A stretch of DNA of 64,000 nt from Ochotona curzoniae (lineage: Eukaryota; Chordata; Mammalia; Lagomorpha; Ochotonidae), in contig NW_024464918.1 in the NCBI RefSeq assembly GCF_017591425.1, positions 25,262,001 to 25,326,000 on the forward strand, in the 5' to 3' direction. Below, piece by piece: positions 10,276 through 20,999 of the stretch. Under the pieces are notes generated by a model. It was not told the origin of the DNA. It worked only from the letters and a program-made list of their open reading frames with translations, and ran no database searches. The translations under genes were made by a program, and so were the position numbers. Position 1 is the stretch's first letter; every line of letters begins with the position of its first letter.

Positions 10276-13059
10276 CAGTCCTGTTAGGTTGGCAAAAGCT
10301 TAATAACATTGACATAGCCCTACTGGATAGGATGCCTTGAATACTTGCAGGAAGTGTTAATCACATAAGTGTTATCACCAACTTCTTCAGATTCCTTTGC
10401 TGTTCTTGTAATATCTGGCAGAGCCTGATTTTAGAGACAGGTTGAATTTATGTTTAGTGCAAAACACACCATGCAAAGAGGACAAAAACAGTATTTCATC
10501 ATTGTTAGGCAGAATGACTTTCCCAATAGCTTCCCCATTTTTCAAAACTTCTAAGTCAGTTACGAGAGGAGAGAGAAATAAATTCAATTGTATGATGAAT
10601 TAAAAGTTTTCAGAATCCATTTGCATTAAAATAACATTAATTCTGTTTGATTGACCTAGCATTGGTTTCCTAACAGTTAGGGGAGAGTTTATTTTTGGGG
10701 AATGACCTCATCATTTACATTGCCAGTTTTTTTTAAGGCTGTATGAATTTATGCCAAAGGATGTGCTGTGTCTCATGACCCAGGTTTTGGTAATATAAAT
10801 ACACTTTGCTTTGTGTAATTTATTCATTGAATTTCTTCCTTGGTGATAGTTGTCTGTCTTTTCCCCCCTCTCCTAACTCATGTGTCCTGACAATTTTATG
10901 TAGAAAATTAAAGTAATAGTCTTTCTGAGCCACATTTGATTTTTGCCTAGGTCTTGTTTCAGAAATAATAGACTCGAAGACCTTGAATTTCTCAGATTCC
11001 TTCTTTGCTGTCTGGCTTGAGGCCATTATATGAAATCAGAACGTTTTTACTTACTCCTCTTCATCTCCCACATTTAAAGAGTAATCATTTGACTCGTGTC
11101 ACTGGTTTGTATGATTTTGCTGTTGCTGCTGAGAACACATCAGTTCAAGGGCTGGTAATTAAATCAGCTGCTTAGCTTTGCCCCTAACCCCTTTTAGAAA
11201 TCATCATGAACCAACCACCTTTCCTCACCATGGTTCTGTGAGGCAGTGTCAGTGGGAGGTTAAGCTTTGGGCTCACGAGGTTGGAAAGATCCCTGAAGGT
11301 CATGAAGCCCAACAAAGTGGAGACTGGAGGAGGACTGGCTGGCTGCAACTCAATCACAGGCTTCACAGGACAGATTTCTTTGCCCTCATTTATCCACACG
11401 TCTGCCTTATTATGTCTTTCTTTTTTCCCTCCCTCCCTTTCTTTCTCCATAGCACAGAGCAAAATACCTTGGTGATTTAACCGGTATAAACAAACACATT
11501 TGAGAAAGGAAGCCCATCCCCACCTCCCAGGTGTAAAAGAATTTACTCATTTGTCCCCTTTCTTGACATCAGGCAGTTGATGTCTAGGTCTCCACCTTGG
11601 GGTATGTAAATGCAGCGTTAAAGCTGGTTTTGTATTCCTCCAATAAGTTGTCATTCCTGATGCTCTTTGGACCTCGTGATTCAGGGCCATAACATCTGTT
11701 TTAGAATTGGGGGAGAAATGAAGTTTTCAATCTACCACATTCTTTATCCAGCTGTGTGACTGGTAAGAGCCTGGAACTGTATGGGTCTCAGTTTCTAGCC
11801 ATGTAAATTTGCTCTCAAAGCCTTTTCTAGTTCTGGCATTCTGGAGTCTTTTAAATCCCAGCATTTTGTTTACAGTCTTTTTATGTTATCGAACTTCAAA
11901 CTATTCTTAAAGCAAAGGCTGCATTAAAGAATGTTTTTGACCTTGATCACACCTGCTTCCTCTATAATAGCCACAGGAAGCATGTGATAGTACTTATGAC
12001 CTCCATCAATTGCCAATTTGAAGATATAACTAATCTGGAGGACATGCTCGGGAAGCACCAGCCTGAATGTGGACTTTCTGCAGTTGGGCCCCAGTTGAGG
12101 CTTCCCTGCTCAGCAACTGTGAGCATCATATAAGAGGAGGAGACTTAACCACCCACAGGAACAAGACTATTTCTGAGCTACCCCAGGCAGCCAAAAATAA
12201 AATCAGAGCCCAAACTGTCTAGTACCATCGTCAAGAGACTCTCAAGCACTTGAACTGTGGTCAGTGAAAATTAAGATGAATAGATGTATTACATATATAT
12301 ATGTAAAGACTGTGTAAAAATATGTATCAGTTTTCAAAGACTCAAGATAAAAGTGCATATGCAAAATGTCTGGAAATTGTATCAATTTGATCAAAAATAA
12401 TTTTCTTAAAATTAATTTACCCATTTTTAATTTTGTAATGTGACTAGCAGGCATACAGAAATAACATATGTGGCTCACTTGCAGATCAAACAGACATAGA
12501 AGTTCCTCCTACTATGGGTGGTGATTGTTGTCTGGAGCATTGTATTGGCATATCTGAACTTGAATGAAGGGCATGACCAATAAGAATATTGTGCTGTGGT
12601 AAGGGGCCAGGCAGGTGGCCCACGCTAAGCTCGACTCTATGTGGTCACGTTTCTTTATACTAGGCAGATAGAGGAGGCCCAGAACCCTAAATGGAGAAAA
12701 ATGTTTCTCAAAGCCAAGTTACATAATTCTTTTTTTTTTTAAGTTTGACAAATTCACACTGGTTTCAGCATCAGGATCACTGCCAGTTTGGCATTCCATA
12801 CCCCAATTTTCTCTCTGATCTGAGATACAAAATTCCTGGACCATGTGAGTATTCCTTCCTGCTATAATGCTTTTGACCTGTTTGGAAAGATTACAATCAA
12901 GAACTAAAAACTACCGCGAGGATATTGCATTATGATGTAGGAGAAAGTTTGTGTAAGACACAAGCAAAACCAAAACAGCCTACTGCTAATGCAAACAGAG
13001 TGTATTTGTATAGGTTCCTTTCTCAAACGTCTTCTTCTCTTCGGAAGCATGTTACAAAA
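10276..13059. other. 2.8 kb of mostly single-copy DNA
   Basis: Among the longest stretches without recognised repeats. About 11270-11325 resembles the widespread 'agatccctgaaggtcatgaagccc' ancient-SINE motif. Small frames at 10387-10587 (minus), 11178-11480 (plus) and 12242-12478 (minus) show no domain or splice support. No RNA gene seen. Confidence 0.45.
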
Positions 13060-13545
13060 TTCTCCAGTCTGATGAATGCTGTGTGCCTCTCTTGTCCTTC
13101 CTGAGATTCACCTGACAAATCTCTCCCAGAGAACCCCACTCCTCTTCCAATCCCTCCCTCTCATTGCTGCAGACCTATTCAGCTACTCACAGTTTCTCAG
13201 AACATTCTGCACTTTCCTTGATCTCAAATGCTTTTCCCCAATCCCCTCCTTTCACAGGGGAAAAATCGACACATCTTTTAAAACTTAGTTCTACCCCAGT
13301 TCACTTGGAAATGTCTTGCCCAAAGAGCAGGCCTTGTGGAGTCTTCTGATCTCATACATTGAACCCTGAATCAAAGTTTCTTTATGCTATTTGCACATAT
13401 AGCCTATTTTGCAAGATGCTTGCAGCTGTAAGCCAAGGATTATTCGTGTTCTTCTCAACAGTGCCAGTGGAGAGCCTCGCCCATTGCAGCTGGGTAATCA
13501 GTGCTTATAGAAGAATGAATGAATGAATGAGTGAGCAAATGTATG
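13060..13545 (+). repeat. L2 LINE 3' end
   Basis: Sense L2 order: 'CTTGATCTCAAATGCTTTTCCCC', 'TTCACTTGGAAATGTCTTGCCC', then 'CAGCTGTAAGCC..GGATTATTCGTGTTCTTCTCAACAGTGCC', closing with 'CAGTGCTTATAGAAGAATGAATGAATGAATGA', the L2 terminal tetranucleotide repeat. Confidence 0.75.
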
Positions 13546-13659
13546 AATGAACACTTAGCTCCATTGTTTCTGGTTAAAAACCTGAATTATTTTATTAACA
13601 AAGTAAAAATTTTCAGCCTTTAGTATTAAGATTGACTGTCTTTGCTTTTGAACTTGAAT

Positions 13660-13675
13660 CCTACACATGAAACTT
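13660..13675 (+). repeat. Target-site duplication, left copy (CSINE 13676-14009)
   Basis: CCTACACATGAAACTT. The right copy at 14010-14025 differs at one base. Confidence 0.88.
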
Positions 13676-14009
13676 TTTTTTAAGATTTATTTTATTTTTA
13701 TTGGAAAGTCACATATACAGAGAGGAAGTCACATATACAGTGAGGAAGACCTTCTGTCCGTTTATTCACTGCCCAAGCAATCACAACAGCCAGAGCTGTG
13801 CTGATCCAAAGCCAGACGCCAGGAGCCTCTTCTGGGTCTCCCACACAGGTGCAGGGTCCCAAGACTTTGAGCCGTCCTCGACTTGTTTCCCAGGCCACAA
13901 GCAGGGAGATGGATGGTAGGCAGAGCTGCCGGGATTAGAACCGGCACCCATATAGGGTCCCAGTAGGTGCAAATGAGGACTTCAGCTGCTAGGCTACCGC
14001 ACCAGGCCC
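13676..14009 (-). mobile_element. CSINE, young-type, with an internal tandem duplication
   Basis: Same body variant as 7264-7589, slightly more diverged. Near its 3' end a block of about 20 bp, GTCACATATACAG(A/T)GAGGAA, is present twice (about 13707-13748), which is not seen in the other copies of this window. Confidence 0.92.
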
Positions 14010-14025
14010 CCTATACATGAAACTT
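14010..14025 (+). repeat. Target-site duplication, right copy
   Basis: CCTATACATGAAACTT, 15 of 16 identical to 13660-13675. Confidence 0.88.
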
Positions 14026-14124
14026 TAAAAGACAAGAAAGCTATTGTATTTGTCATTGTTTGATGTGTGCTTAATTCTGTTTTCATTGGCAAGTGTTCAG
14101 ACAGCAAGATGAAGAGGTAATCCA

Positions 14125-14474
14125 AAATACAAAATCAATAGATATATAGATAGAGAAACTGTAAAATGACTACCAGCATACCAAGAAGTAAAGACATATT
14201 GCAGTATGCGCTCCTACTTTCAAATCAAAGATGGACTCCCAATGAAACTGTTAAATATATCTTGACAACAGGATGCTGGACTTTCTAACAATGTCTATAC
14301 CTACAAAGTCAGAATACGCTTAAATAGCAGAATGATGGACTCGTGTCTGTTTTGAAGGACCATACTATTGTAATAATACAGGAGGAATGTTTGGGAGGAG
14401 AAGGAAAATGGAGGGTGAAAAGGGAAATTCCTGAACCTATGCAACTATATCATGAAAAATAAAAATTTTTTCAA
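14125..14474 (+). mobile_element. Lagomorph L1, severely 5'-truncated (3' UTR only)
   Basis: From about 14195 it matches the 3' UTR block of the L1 at 2654-3740: 'GCAGTATGCGCTCCTAC', 'AATCAAAGATGGACTC', 'AATATATCTTGACAA', 'GCAGAATGATGGACT'. It then has a purine tract (GGGAGGAGAAGGAAAATGG) and a tail ATGAAAAATAAAAA. Its diverged left part (about 14135-14194) can also be aligned. A possible 12-bp target repeat, AGAG(G/A)TAATCCA, lies at 14113-14124 and 14475-14486. Confidence 0.8.
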
Positions 14475-14526
14475 AGAGATAATCCAGTAGTAATGGATTA
14501 AGAGATAATCCAGTAGTAATGGATTA
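14475..14526 (+). repeat. Perfect 26-bp tandem duplication
   Basis: The 26-base unit starting AGAGATAATCCAGTAG occurs at 14475-14500 and again at 14501-14526 without mismatch, directly after the L1 tail. Confidence 0.95.
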
Positions 14527-15839
14527 GATGGGCCATCTGGATGCATTATCGATTCATCCATAGGGGGCATACACTTTAACCACCTAGTCCAGGAATTAGG
14601 ATAAGTTTGGATTCACTCATCTACATTTCCTCCCTTGAGCTCCTTGGTAATCTATCAGCTGCATTTTGCAAAGAGTTGAATAGGTGAGGAGTCTGTTTTT
14701 GTTAGCCATAGCAAAACAGAACAAGATCTACAAATCCAGACTGAGATGCAGCCCATGACTTTCGCCTTCTAACAAACCCCAAGTCAACAATGCCCACTAA
14801 CTCAATTCTCTTTCTAAAAGGCAAATCACAATATGTATTGGCAAAGAAAAACGAGCAAGAATTTTTGTTGAAAAAGTTTTTACAATATACTATCAAAGGA
14901 AAAGAATATCAGTTTGGTTCAAAAAACAGTTACTACCACAAAAAAGTAGTCCACGAATATCTGTTGACCAGCCACATGAAAGAAAGACAATTGTCTGTGC
15001 AATTAGCAGAGGGCAGTGTCATCAAAATACTCCCATCATCAGGTGGTGATGAAAAGAACTCATCATTGTTTAATATTTTCTGTCTTCTCTAGCAGAAGAC
15101 TGTTAGGATATTAGACGATTGATTTCTCCACACACCTTTCTTGAATGCAAAATTAAGACAGGCATTCTCTGTGCCAAGAAGAAGCCAAATGAATGCTAGA
15201 AACAGTTTTCCTTCCAGAAGCGTCAAAAACCCAACTTGGAACCCATGCTCCTAGGAAATGCCAATAGCAAGGGGATTCTTTGGAGTCCGTGAGATAAGGA
15301 AGCAGTGCTGGTGTGGGTAAAAAGAAAGCAGCTGCTTGGTCACTGACTCGAGAATGGCTTCCTGTCTCTCTTCTCCATGGATAAAACAGGAAAAAAAAAG
15401 TTTTGCTAAGTTTCTGCATCTCTGAGTTATTTGAACCCTTCAAAGGCATGCTGAAACCAGAATTTGCTGGACAGGGGAAGGAGACAATGTTTCACAGAAT
15501 GGAAAGTTACAGTCTTGAGACCTAGTGCCAGAGTTATGATTGGTTACAAATAGTAGGTTTGCAAAGAACAGTAATTTTTGTCAAATTAACTATACCTTTG
15601 CTGTTTTTCCAGAGTTAGCTTCATATTCAAGAAAAAAGTAGGATCAGCACATTTTAGTTAAGTATAAATATCGAAAATTAAAGACACTTTTTGTTGTTTT
15701 CTAAAGTAGCTTTGAAAGCTGCAAAAATCATTAGACATTTTTTTTCCTGCCTTCCATAAAATATATTTCCATCCTCCTCCCGTTCCTCCAGGTGTCTCTA
15801 GCAACTTGAGGATCCACTGAAAATGCTCCTTTATAACAG
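14527..15839. other. Single-copy stretch
   Basis: No recognised repeat. It contains the 100-codon plus frame at 14790-15092, described separately. The remainder is AT-rich and featureless. Confidence 0.4.
14790..15092 (+). other. 100-codon open frame of unknown status
   Basis: This is the only frame of this size in the window that starts with ATG, lies wholly in DNA without recognised repeats and has a normal mixed composition. The product would be lysine-rich and basic in its first 60 residues (motifs such as KKNEQEFLLKKFLQYTIKGK), then more acidic. I recognise no domain. There is no obvious splice acceptor before it, no Kozak match of note and no promoter. In AT-rich DNA a chance frame of this length is possible, so I do not call it a gene. 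Confidence 0.2.
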
Positions 15840-15958
15840 TCAGGGCTTGGTTCGATATGCTTTGGACTCAAGTCACCTCTCCCTTTCCTTAGTAGCTTGT
15901 ACGAAGCTTGGCAGGTTATTTAACCTCTGTAAGAATGAGAATAAAAAATAATTTCCAA
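15840..15958 (+). repeat. MIR SINE, 5' part (split by a CSINE)
   Basis: 'GGCTTGGTTCGATATGCTTTGGACTCAAGTCACCTCTCCC' and 'GGCAGGTTATTTAACCTCTGTAAGAATGAGAATAA' follow the MIR core. The element resumes after the inserted CSINE. Confidence 0.7.
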
Positions 15959-16275
15959 GGTCAGCGTTATGGCATAGCAGACGAAGGAAGGCCTGCCTTT
16001 GGTACCAGCATCCCATGTAGGTGCAGTTTGGTTCCCAATAGCTCCACTTCTGATCCAGCTTCTTGGTGGTGGTCTTGGCAGGCAGTAGAGAATGACCTTG
16101 GTCATTGAGCCCCTGCACCAAGGTGGGAGACCCAGAGGAAGCTCCTGGGTCCCCACGTAAGAGCAGTCCAGCTCATTTTCTCTCTCTCCCTCCATCTCTT
16201 TCTCCATATCCCAGTCTCTTTCTCCTTCTGCAACTCTGATTTTCAAATAGAAATAGGTGAATCTTTTAAAAACAA
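15959..16275 (+). repeat. CSINE inserted in a MIR
   Basis: Diverged older copy: 'GGTCAGCGTTATGGCATAGCAG', 'GGTACCAGCATCCCATG', 'GACCTTGGTCATTGAGCCCCTGCACC', 'GGTGGGAGACCCAGAGGAAGCTCC', a CT-rich run and an AGGTGAATCTTTTAAAAA tail. Confidence 0.8.
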
Positions 16276-16385
16276 GGATCATGATTTTCAGGCACATAGG
16301 ATTGATGTCAGGATTGGATGATACAATGCAGAAAAATTGACAAACATATGGAAAGCTTTGCAAAACATTAAATTTTATTATAATC
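16276..16385 (+). repeat. MIR SINE, 3' part
   Basis: 'GGATTGATGTCAGGATTGGATGATACAATGCAG' and 'AAAGCTTTGCAAAACATTAAA' continue the MIR 3' region (gttgttgtgaggattaaatgag...aaagcgctt). Confidence 0.6.
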
Positions 16386-17379
16386 TTCATCTTTATTGTC
16401 ACAAAGATTAGTGGTCATTTGAGGCAGGAATAACATGTTTACTTTTTCTATAAAAATCATCTTGCTTTAAGCAAAGGCTCTAAGGGGCAAGGAAAAAAAT
16501 TTATAATGAAAAATTCTAAATCCATCAGCAATATTAATTCTGGTAGTGAACAATCAGAAGCAGGACATTCAAACTAATTATAGATTTGCTCTTCTCTAAC
16601 CCTAAACTGTGAAAAGTTTCATCTTATCACCATCTTTGTTGATGTGTTTTTAGCTGCGTCTGAGTTGAAAGCCACAAACTACAATTAGTTTTGATGTCAT
16701 TGAAAATTCAGGTTTTAAAAAAAAATCAGGATTTACTCTATTCAACCAATGCATGTATTTCAAACAAATGGGTTTTGTGAGTGTAAGAGAAGGAAGGAGG
16801 GAGAGAAGAATAAAGGAAGAAAGGTAGAAGAAAAAAGGAGAAGTGTCTTCTGTTGACTGGCATGTAACATGGTTGCTAGAAAACAGGTGTACTATCGAGC
16901 ATATAGACATGGGCAAGCCTGGATTACCAAAGAAATGCAGAGAGCTTTAAGGCTGGTCAGATCAAATCCTTCTAATCCTTAGTTCTCGGCAGTGTTTCTC
17001 AGAACCAGCGTCCAGGATAAGGAAGCTACTTACTAATATAATTGTGAGCGTTGAGCCTGTATGGACTGCCCTGTTACCAAGCCCTAGACTGTCACTTCCA
17101 AACTTGGTTTTGCCCAGTTTTATTTTGTAAAGAGGGATTTTAAGGTTATATCCCAGAAAAATCACCTCATGATTCCTTCAAGGCACTATTTGTCTCCACA
17201 CTGGACTATATGCTTAGTTAGCCTACTTGTCCATTTTGACATTGGCATCCACAGCAATAAGCCATTTTGATAGAATATGCCTTTGGTGTGATATGACAGG
17301 AAAAGAGTTTCTTCTCTGTGGTCTTTGCCCTAAAACTGCACAAGTCTATTGGTAGGCACGAGGGGAAAAATTAGGAAAA
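16386..17379. other. Single-copy stretch, nothing recognised
   Basis: No repeat or exon signal seen. About 16790-16845 is almost pure purine on the + strand. Confidence 0.4.
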
Positions 17380-17775
17380 ATCCCAACTATGGGACATTGT
17401 CCAGAAGACCTGACTCCAATGGATCCTCAAAATTATAAAAATCATTTTTAAAACAATAATAAAATAAAAACCCAAGAAAAGTCTGAAAATTGTCACAACC
17501 AAGAGAAAACCAGGAAGATATGACAAGCAACTCAGTGTTATGTGGTTTCCTGGCTGGGATCTTGGAGGACAAAATGCACACGAGGTATGAATGGAGGGCA
17601 TCAGAATAAAGTGAGACCTGCAGTTACTAAATGTGTATCAGTGTTGGTTCATTACAGTGTCAGTGTACAAATGCAGAATGTTAATAATAGGAAGAGCAAG
17701 GTGTGCAATATTGAGAGCTCCGTACTGTCTTTAAACTTTTCCATGAGTCTAAATCTATAGTAAACTGAAAGGTTT
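17380..17775 (+). repeat. L1M LINE 3' end
   Basis: Ancient L1 3' UTR in sense: 'GTCTGAAAATTGTCACAACCAAGAG', 'TATGACAAGCAACTCAGTGTTATGTGGTTTCCTGGCTGGGATC', 'GTATCAGTGTTGGTTCATTA', 'GTACTGTCTTTAAACTTTTCCATGAGTCTAAATCTAT'. It ends about where these elements do. Confidence 0.8.
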
Positions 17776-17777
17776 GT

Positions 17778-18075
17778 GATAGTGTGAGCGTTTGCCCAAA
17801 CAATTAAGCTGTACGTTGGGATGCCTGTCTACCATATGGTTTCTAGCCCTGGCTCCACAGCTGATTTCAGCTTCCAGCCAATATGCACCCTCAGAGGAAG
17901 TAGTGACAATGTGAGTACCTAGGCCCCTGCTACCTGTTGGGGAAGCCTGGATTGAGTTCCTGGCTCCTGCCTTTGGCTTCTGCTTGGCCCAGTCTTGGCT
18001 ATTGCAAACATTTGTAGTATGCTCAATCTCTCTTGCTCTCTCACTCTCCCTACCCCCGCCAACCCATCCGTTTCT
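17778..18075 (+). repeat. CSINE, older subfamily
   Basis: 'TTGGGATGCCTGTCTACCATATGG', 'TTCAGCTTCCAGCCAATATGCACCCTCAGAGGAAGTAGTGAC', 'GGATTGAGTTCCTGGCTCC', 'GCTTGGCCCAGTCTTGGCTATTGC'. Confidence 0.8.
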
Positions 18076-18199
18076 TAGAATATAGCATTAAATGAAAATG
18101 TTTCAATTAGTTAAATTAAAATTAAAAGCCGTTTAAAATTTTCTTTTTAAAAGTATAAGAATAATAACATCAGATAAATCTTTTTTTAAAAATTAGAGT

Positions 18200-18330
18200 A
18201 TTGGAATGCTCACACCTGCTTGTCTGCCTTATGTGGTTGTTAAGAATCTCAAGTGACATAACATGTGAAAGGGTCTTCTAAACTGATGCACACCAAAAGT
18301 ACAAAATGTTTTAAGCATTATTTTGTAAGA
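18200..18330 (+). repeat. MIR SINE 3' half
   Basis: 'TGTGGTTGTTAAGAATCTCAAGTGACATAACATGTGAAAGGGTCTT' matches the MIR core-to-tail order. Diverged. Confidence 0.5.
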
Positions 18331-18477
18331 AGACTATCTTACTCTTTAATTTTACTTATTAATGTATTTTTAAATAATTACTTTTATTCTTGGTATAAGG
18401 TTGAATGAGGGATGATTATGGAGGTTGTAGCCATGGAGAAATCCTGGCACCAAGATATCTGTAAAATCTGGGTAAAA

Positions 18478-18577
18478 ACATTCAAGACAGTACAGAGATG
18501 GTCCATGGAAGACTTGGGTTTAAAGAGACATTCAAGACAGGACAGAGTTGGTCCAGGGAAGACCCGGGTGACACAAT
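18478..18577 (+). repeat. 50-bp imperfect tandem duplication
   Basis: ACATTCAAGACAG starts at 18478 and again at 18528. The first 40 bases of the two copies differ at about five sites, and the remaining ten are less alike. The region is single-copy DNA otherwise. Frames exist on both strands (18384-18656 minus, 18412-18678 plus) with no domain. Confidence 0.9.
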
Positions 18578-18844
18578 CTGAGCGTCTGCTGCCAGTGTTA
18601 CTCTCTGCTTTGCACCTCGAACACAAAAGCCTCAAACCCAAACTTTCCAAGGGCAACGCAAACTTGATATCATTTTAATATCTTTCAATAAGAATCATCC
18701 ATTAGTTGACTAAGTCAATATATGTAAATGTTTGTACGCTATTTTTATTAAAACACAAAGAAAGAAATTTGTCATTGCAGATGTCTGTCCTGAGTTCTCA
18801 AAGATGTAATGCCTGCTAAGCCAGTCTAGGAGAAATCATTTGTG

Positions 18845-19015
18845 GGCTGTTCATCCTCAGTGTCCTCTGTGACATGGGTATGACCAGAACTTATTTCATA
18901 GGCTGTCATGAGAACAGAGATTATCACATAAAAGTTTACAACTCATTGCCTAGCTAGTGCAAACATGTAGTCAATGCTGGCAGGTGTTAAATAATAATAA
19001 ATAATAAATAATAAT
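18845..19015 (+). repeat. MIR SINE with an AAT-rich 3' expansion
   Basis: 'CATCCTCAGTGTCCTCTGTGACATGGGTATGACC', 'TATTTCATAGGCTGTCATGAGAAC' and 'GTAGTCAATGCTGGCAGGTGTTAAATAATAA' follow the MIR core and tail. Tandem AATAATAA sits at about 18988-19015. Confidence 0.65.
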
Positions 19016-20999
19016 GCTGGCCTCCTGGACGTTTCTCAGGAGAGTTATTTAATGGAGTGACATGACTAAATTCTTCTGCCAGGTCCCTGGAGCACATTCA
19101 TATTTGTCTTGATGAGTTTTAGCTAAATCATGCCTGATAAGTATCGACAATTGGGAGCTTCCATTCTCAGTGACTTTCCTCTTGAGGTTCATCTGTAAGA
19201 TCTCTGTTTCTGTTCTCTGCCCACTCCATCTAAATACATGGCAAACACTCAACCCAGTAGACATTATCCGTAGTGTGTTTGGAACTGTTCCTCCTAGGAG
19301 CAGTCCCATGGACTCCATCTCTTTAGTCTCACCTGCCCTTGGGGAGCCACCTCCCATCCCTTTGAAATGTTTTCCCAGGAGCCTCAGTGCATTGCACAGA
19401 ACTTACTGACTTCTGGTTAATTATCCCCAGCATACTCTCCTGGCTTCAAGAAAGTCTGTGCAGCTATTTACCCTGATGGGATGACAAGCCAATGGATAGA
19501 AGCTCAGTCTTTTGAGCATAAGCTAGGGGGCTCCTCTGTAGCCTGCCTTTGTCTTCTTCCCAGTCTGCGAGTGGAGGGCAGGTGCCTGTCCCATTCATTA
19601 ACAAACAGAGCTCAGCCTCCAGCCCCAGGAAGCACCAGCTCTTTTCCTGGCAGTCCCATTTACTTTTAAAAGAAATGAGGCTATTTTCTTCCCTGCTCCA
19701 CCATTCCAGGAATCTAGCTACAGTTTTTTTTTAAAGCAATAACTATCTAATAATGAGTAATTTCAATGGCCTAAATTTAGTAGCAGGAAGGTGTGCTTGT
19801 TTTTGTTTTGTTTTGCTTTGTGTCGTTGCAGGGACATTTTCAAAAATGGAAACTTCGGAAGAACTGACAGAAGTGAATGTCACATAACTTTGGTTTGTTA
19901 TTCTGTGTTTTCCTTTCAGGGAAGAAAGATACACCACCACGGACTAGGCCCCAGAGGACACACAGCGGAGACTTTATCAACAAAGTGGGCATCATGGTGC
20001 TTATCATATAGCATTGTGGTGAGTAATACTCAAAATAATATAAAAGTACTTAGCCCGGTGCAATGACACTCACGGTTCATCTCTGTTCTTGTCCCCATCA
20101 GCCCCTGGTTCCCTCTGAGTGTGCTCTGCTCCATGGTCTCATGGCCACTTCTCTCCCTCTAAACCTTTTTTTCCTTTCCTAAACACCGGCCCAGGGATAT
20201 TCCGTTTTTAGTCGGACCCATACCTTGGCTTCCTCATCTCTAAACTGAAAATGAACATTAAGCGCATCTGGTTGAGTGAAAGAAAGCAAAACTGAAAAGG
20301 CTGCATATTCCACAATTCCTATTAATGATGTTCTGGAAACAGCAAACGCTGAGGGGGGAACATTAAAAGCACTGGTGTGGAGTGGGAGCCTGGAGTGGGA
20401 GAAGGTGGGCAGGAGAGCACGAAGGACTTTCAGGGCAGTAAAAATACCCTGCTCAGCTGTGTAATGGGGAACATGGATCATCATCGTTTCTGCAAACATG
20501 AAACGTAAAGCATCAAGAGGGAACCCTCAGGGAGGCTCCAGGTGACGGTGTCATGTCAGTGCAGGATTATCAGTTGTAGCATATGTTCCACACTGCAGAG
20601 AGTATCACTAAGGGGGCGACCATGCAAATAGGGAGCGGGAGCAGACAGGAAATCTCTGGCGTGTGTGCCCACCGATGCTTTGATGTCACTTCCTTCGAAA
20701 GGTAAAGCCTTCCTTTTCTCCCTTTGACTGTGGGCTGGGTTTGCCGATTCACTTCTGATAAGCAGAATGCAGCACGCATGACACTGTGTGACTTCCTCCC
20801 CTATTCCACACCCCACTCACTCCCACCCCCCCCCGTCTCCCTTGGATTGGTTAGTCAGCCACCATGTTTGAATACCCGACAATGATGGAGCTTATGGCAA
20901 AGATCTGAGTCATCTGACAGATAACAAGTTTATGTAATGAATTAGTTTATTTAATGCTGGTGGATGATGAGTCACATAAATAATGTTACATTGATAGCT
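19016..20999. other. 2 kb single-copy island
   Basis: No recognised repeats except a possible MIR scrap at 20215-20260 (CTTCCTCATCTCTAAACTGAAAATG). It is among the most GC-balanced unique stretches of the window and contains the candidate exon at 19920-20018. Confidence 0.5.
19920..20018 (+). other. Candidate exon (99 nt, paired splice signals)
   Basis: A strong acceptor, TTATTCTGTGTTTTCCTTTCAG (with CATAAC upstream as a possible branch point), is followed 99 bases later by a strong donor, GTG|GTGAGTAA. The length is a multiple of three and one frame is open across it (33 codons beginning GRKIHHHGLG). A second frame is open for 30 codons and then stops. I recognise no protein, so a lncRNA or alternative exon is as likely as a coding one. 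No partner exon was identified. Confidence 0.3.

Noticed and set aside
11270..11325. Ancient SINE core on the + strand
   Set aside because: Only about 50 bp of loose similarity, too little for a firm call.
15920..16402. 160-codon minus frame
   Set aside because: Antisense of the MIR/CSINE stack at 15840-16385.
20041..20075. SINE head (AGCCCGGTGCAATGAC)
   Set aside because: The CSINE body does not follow, so it is a chance match.
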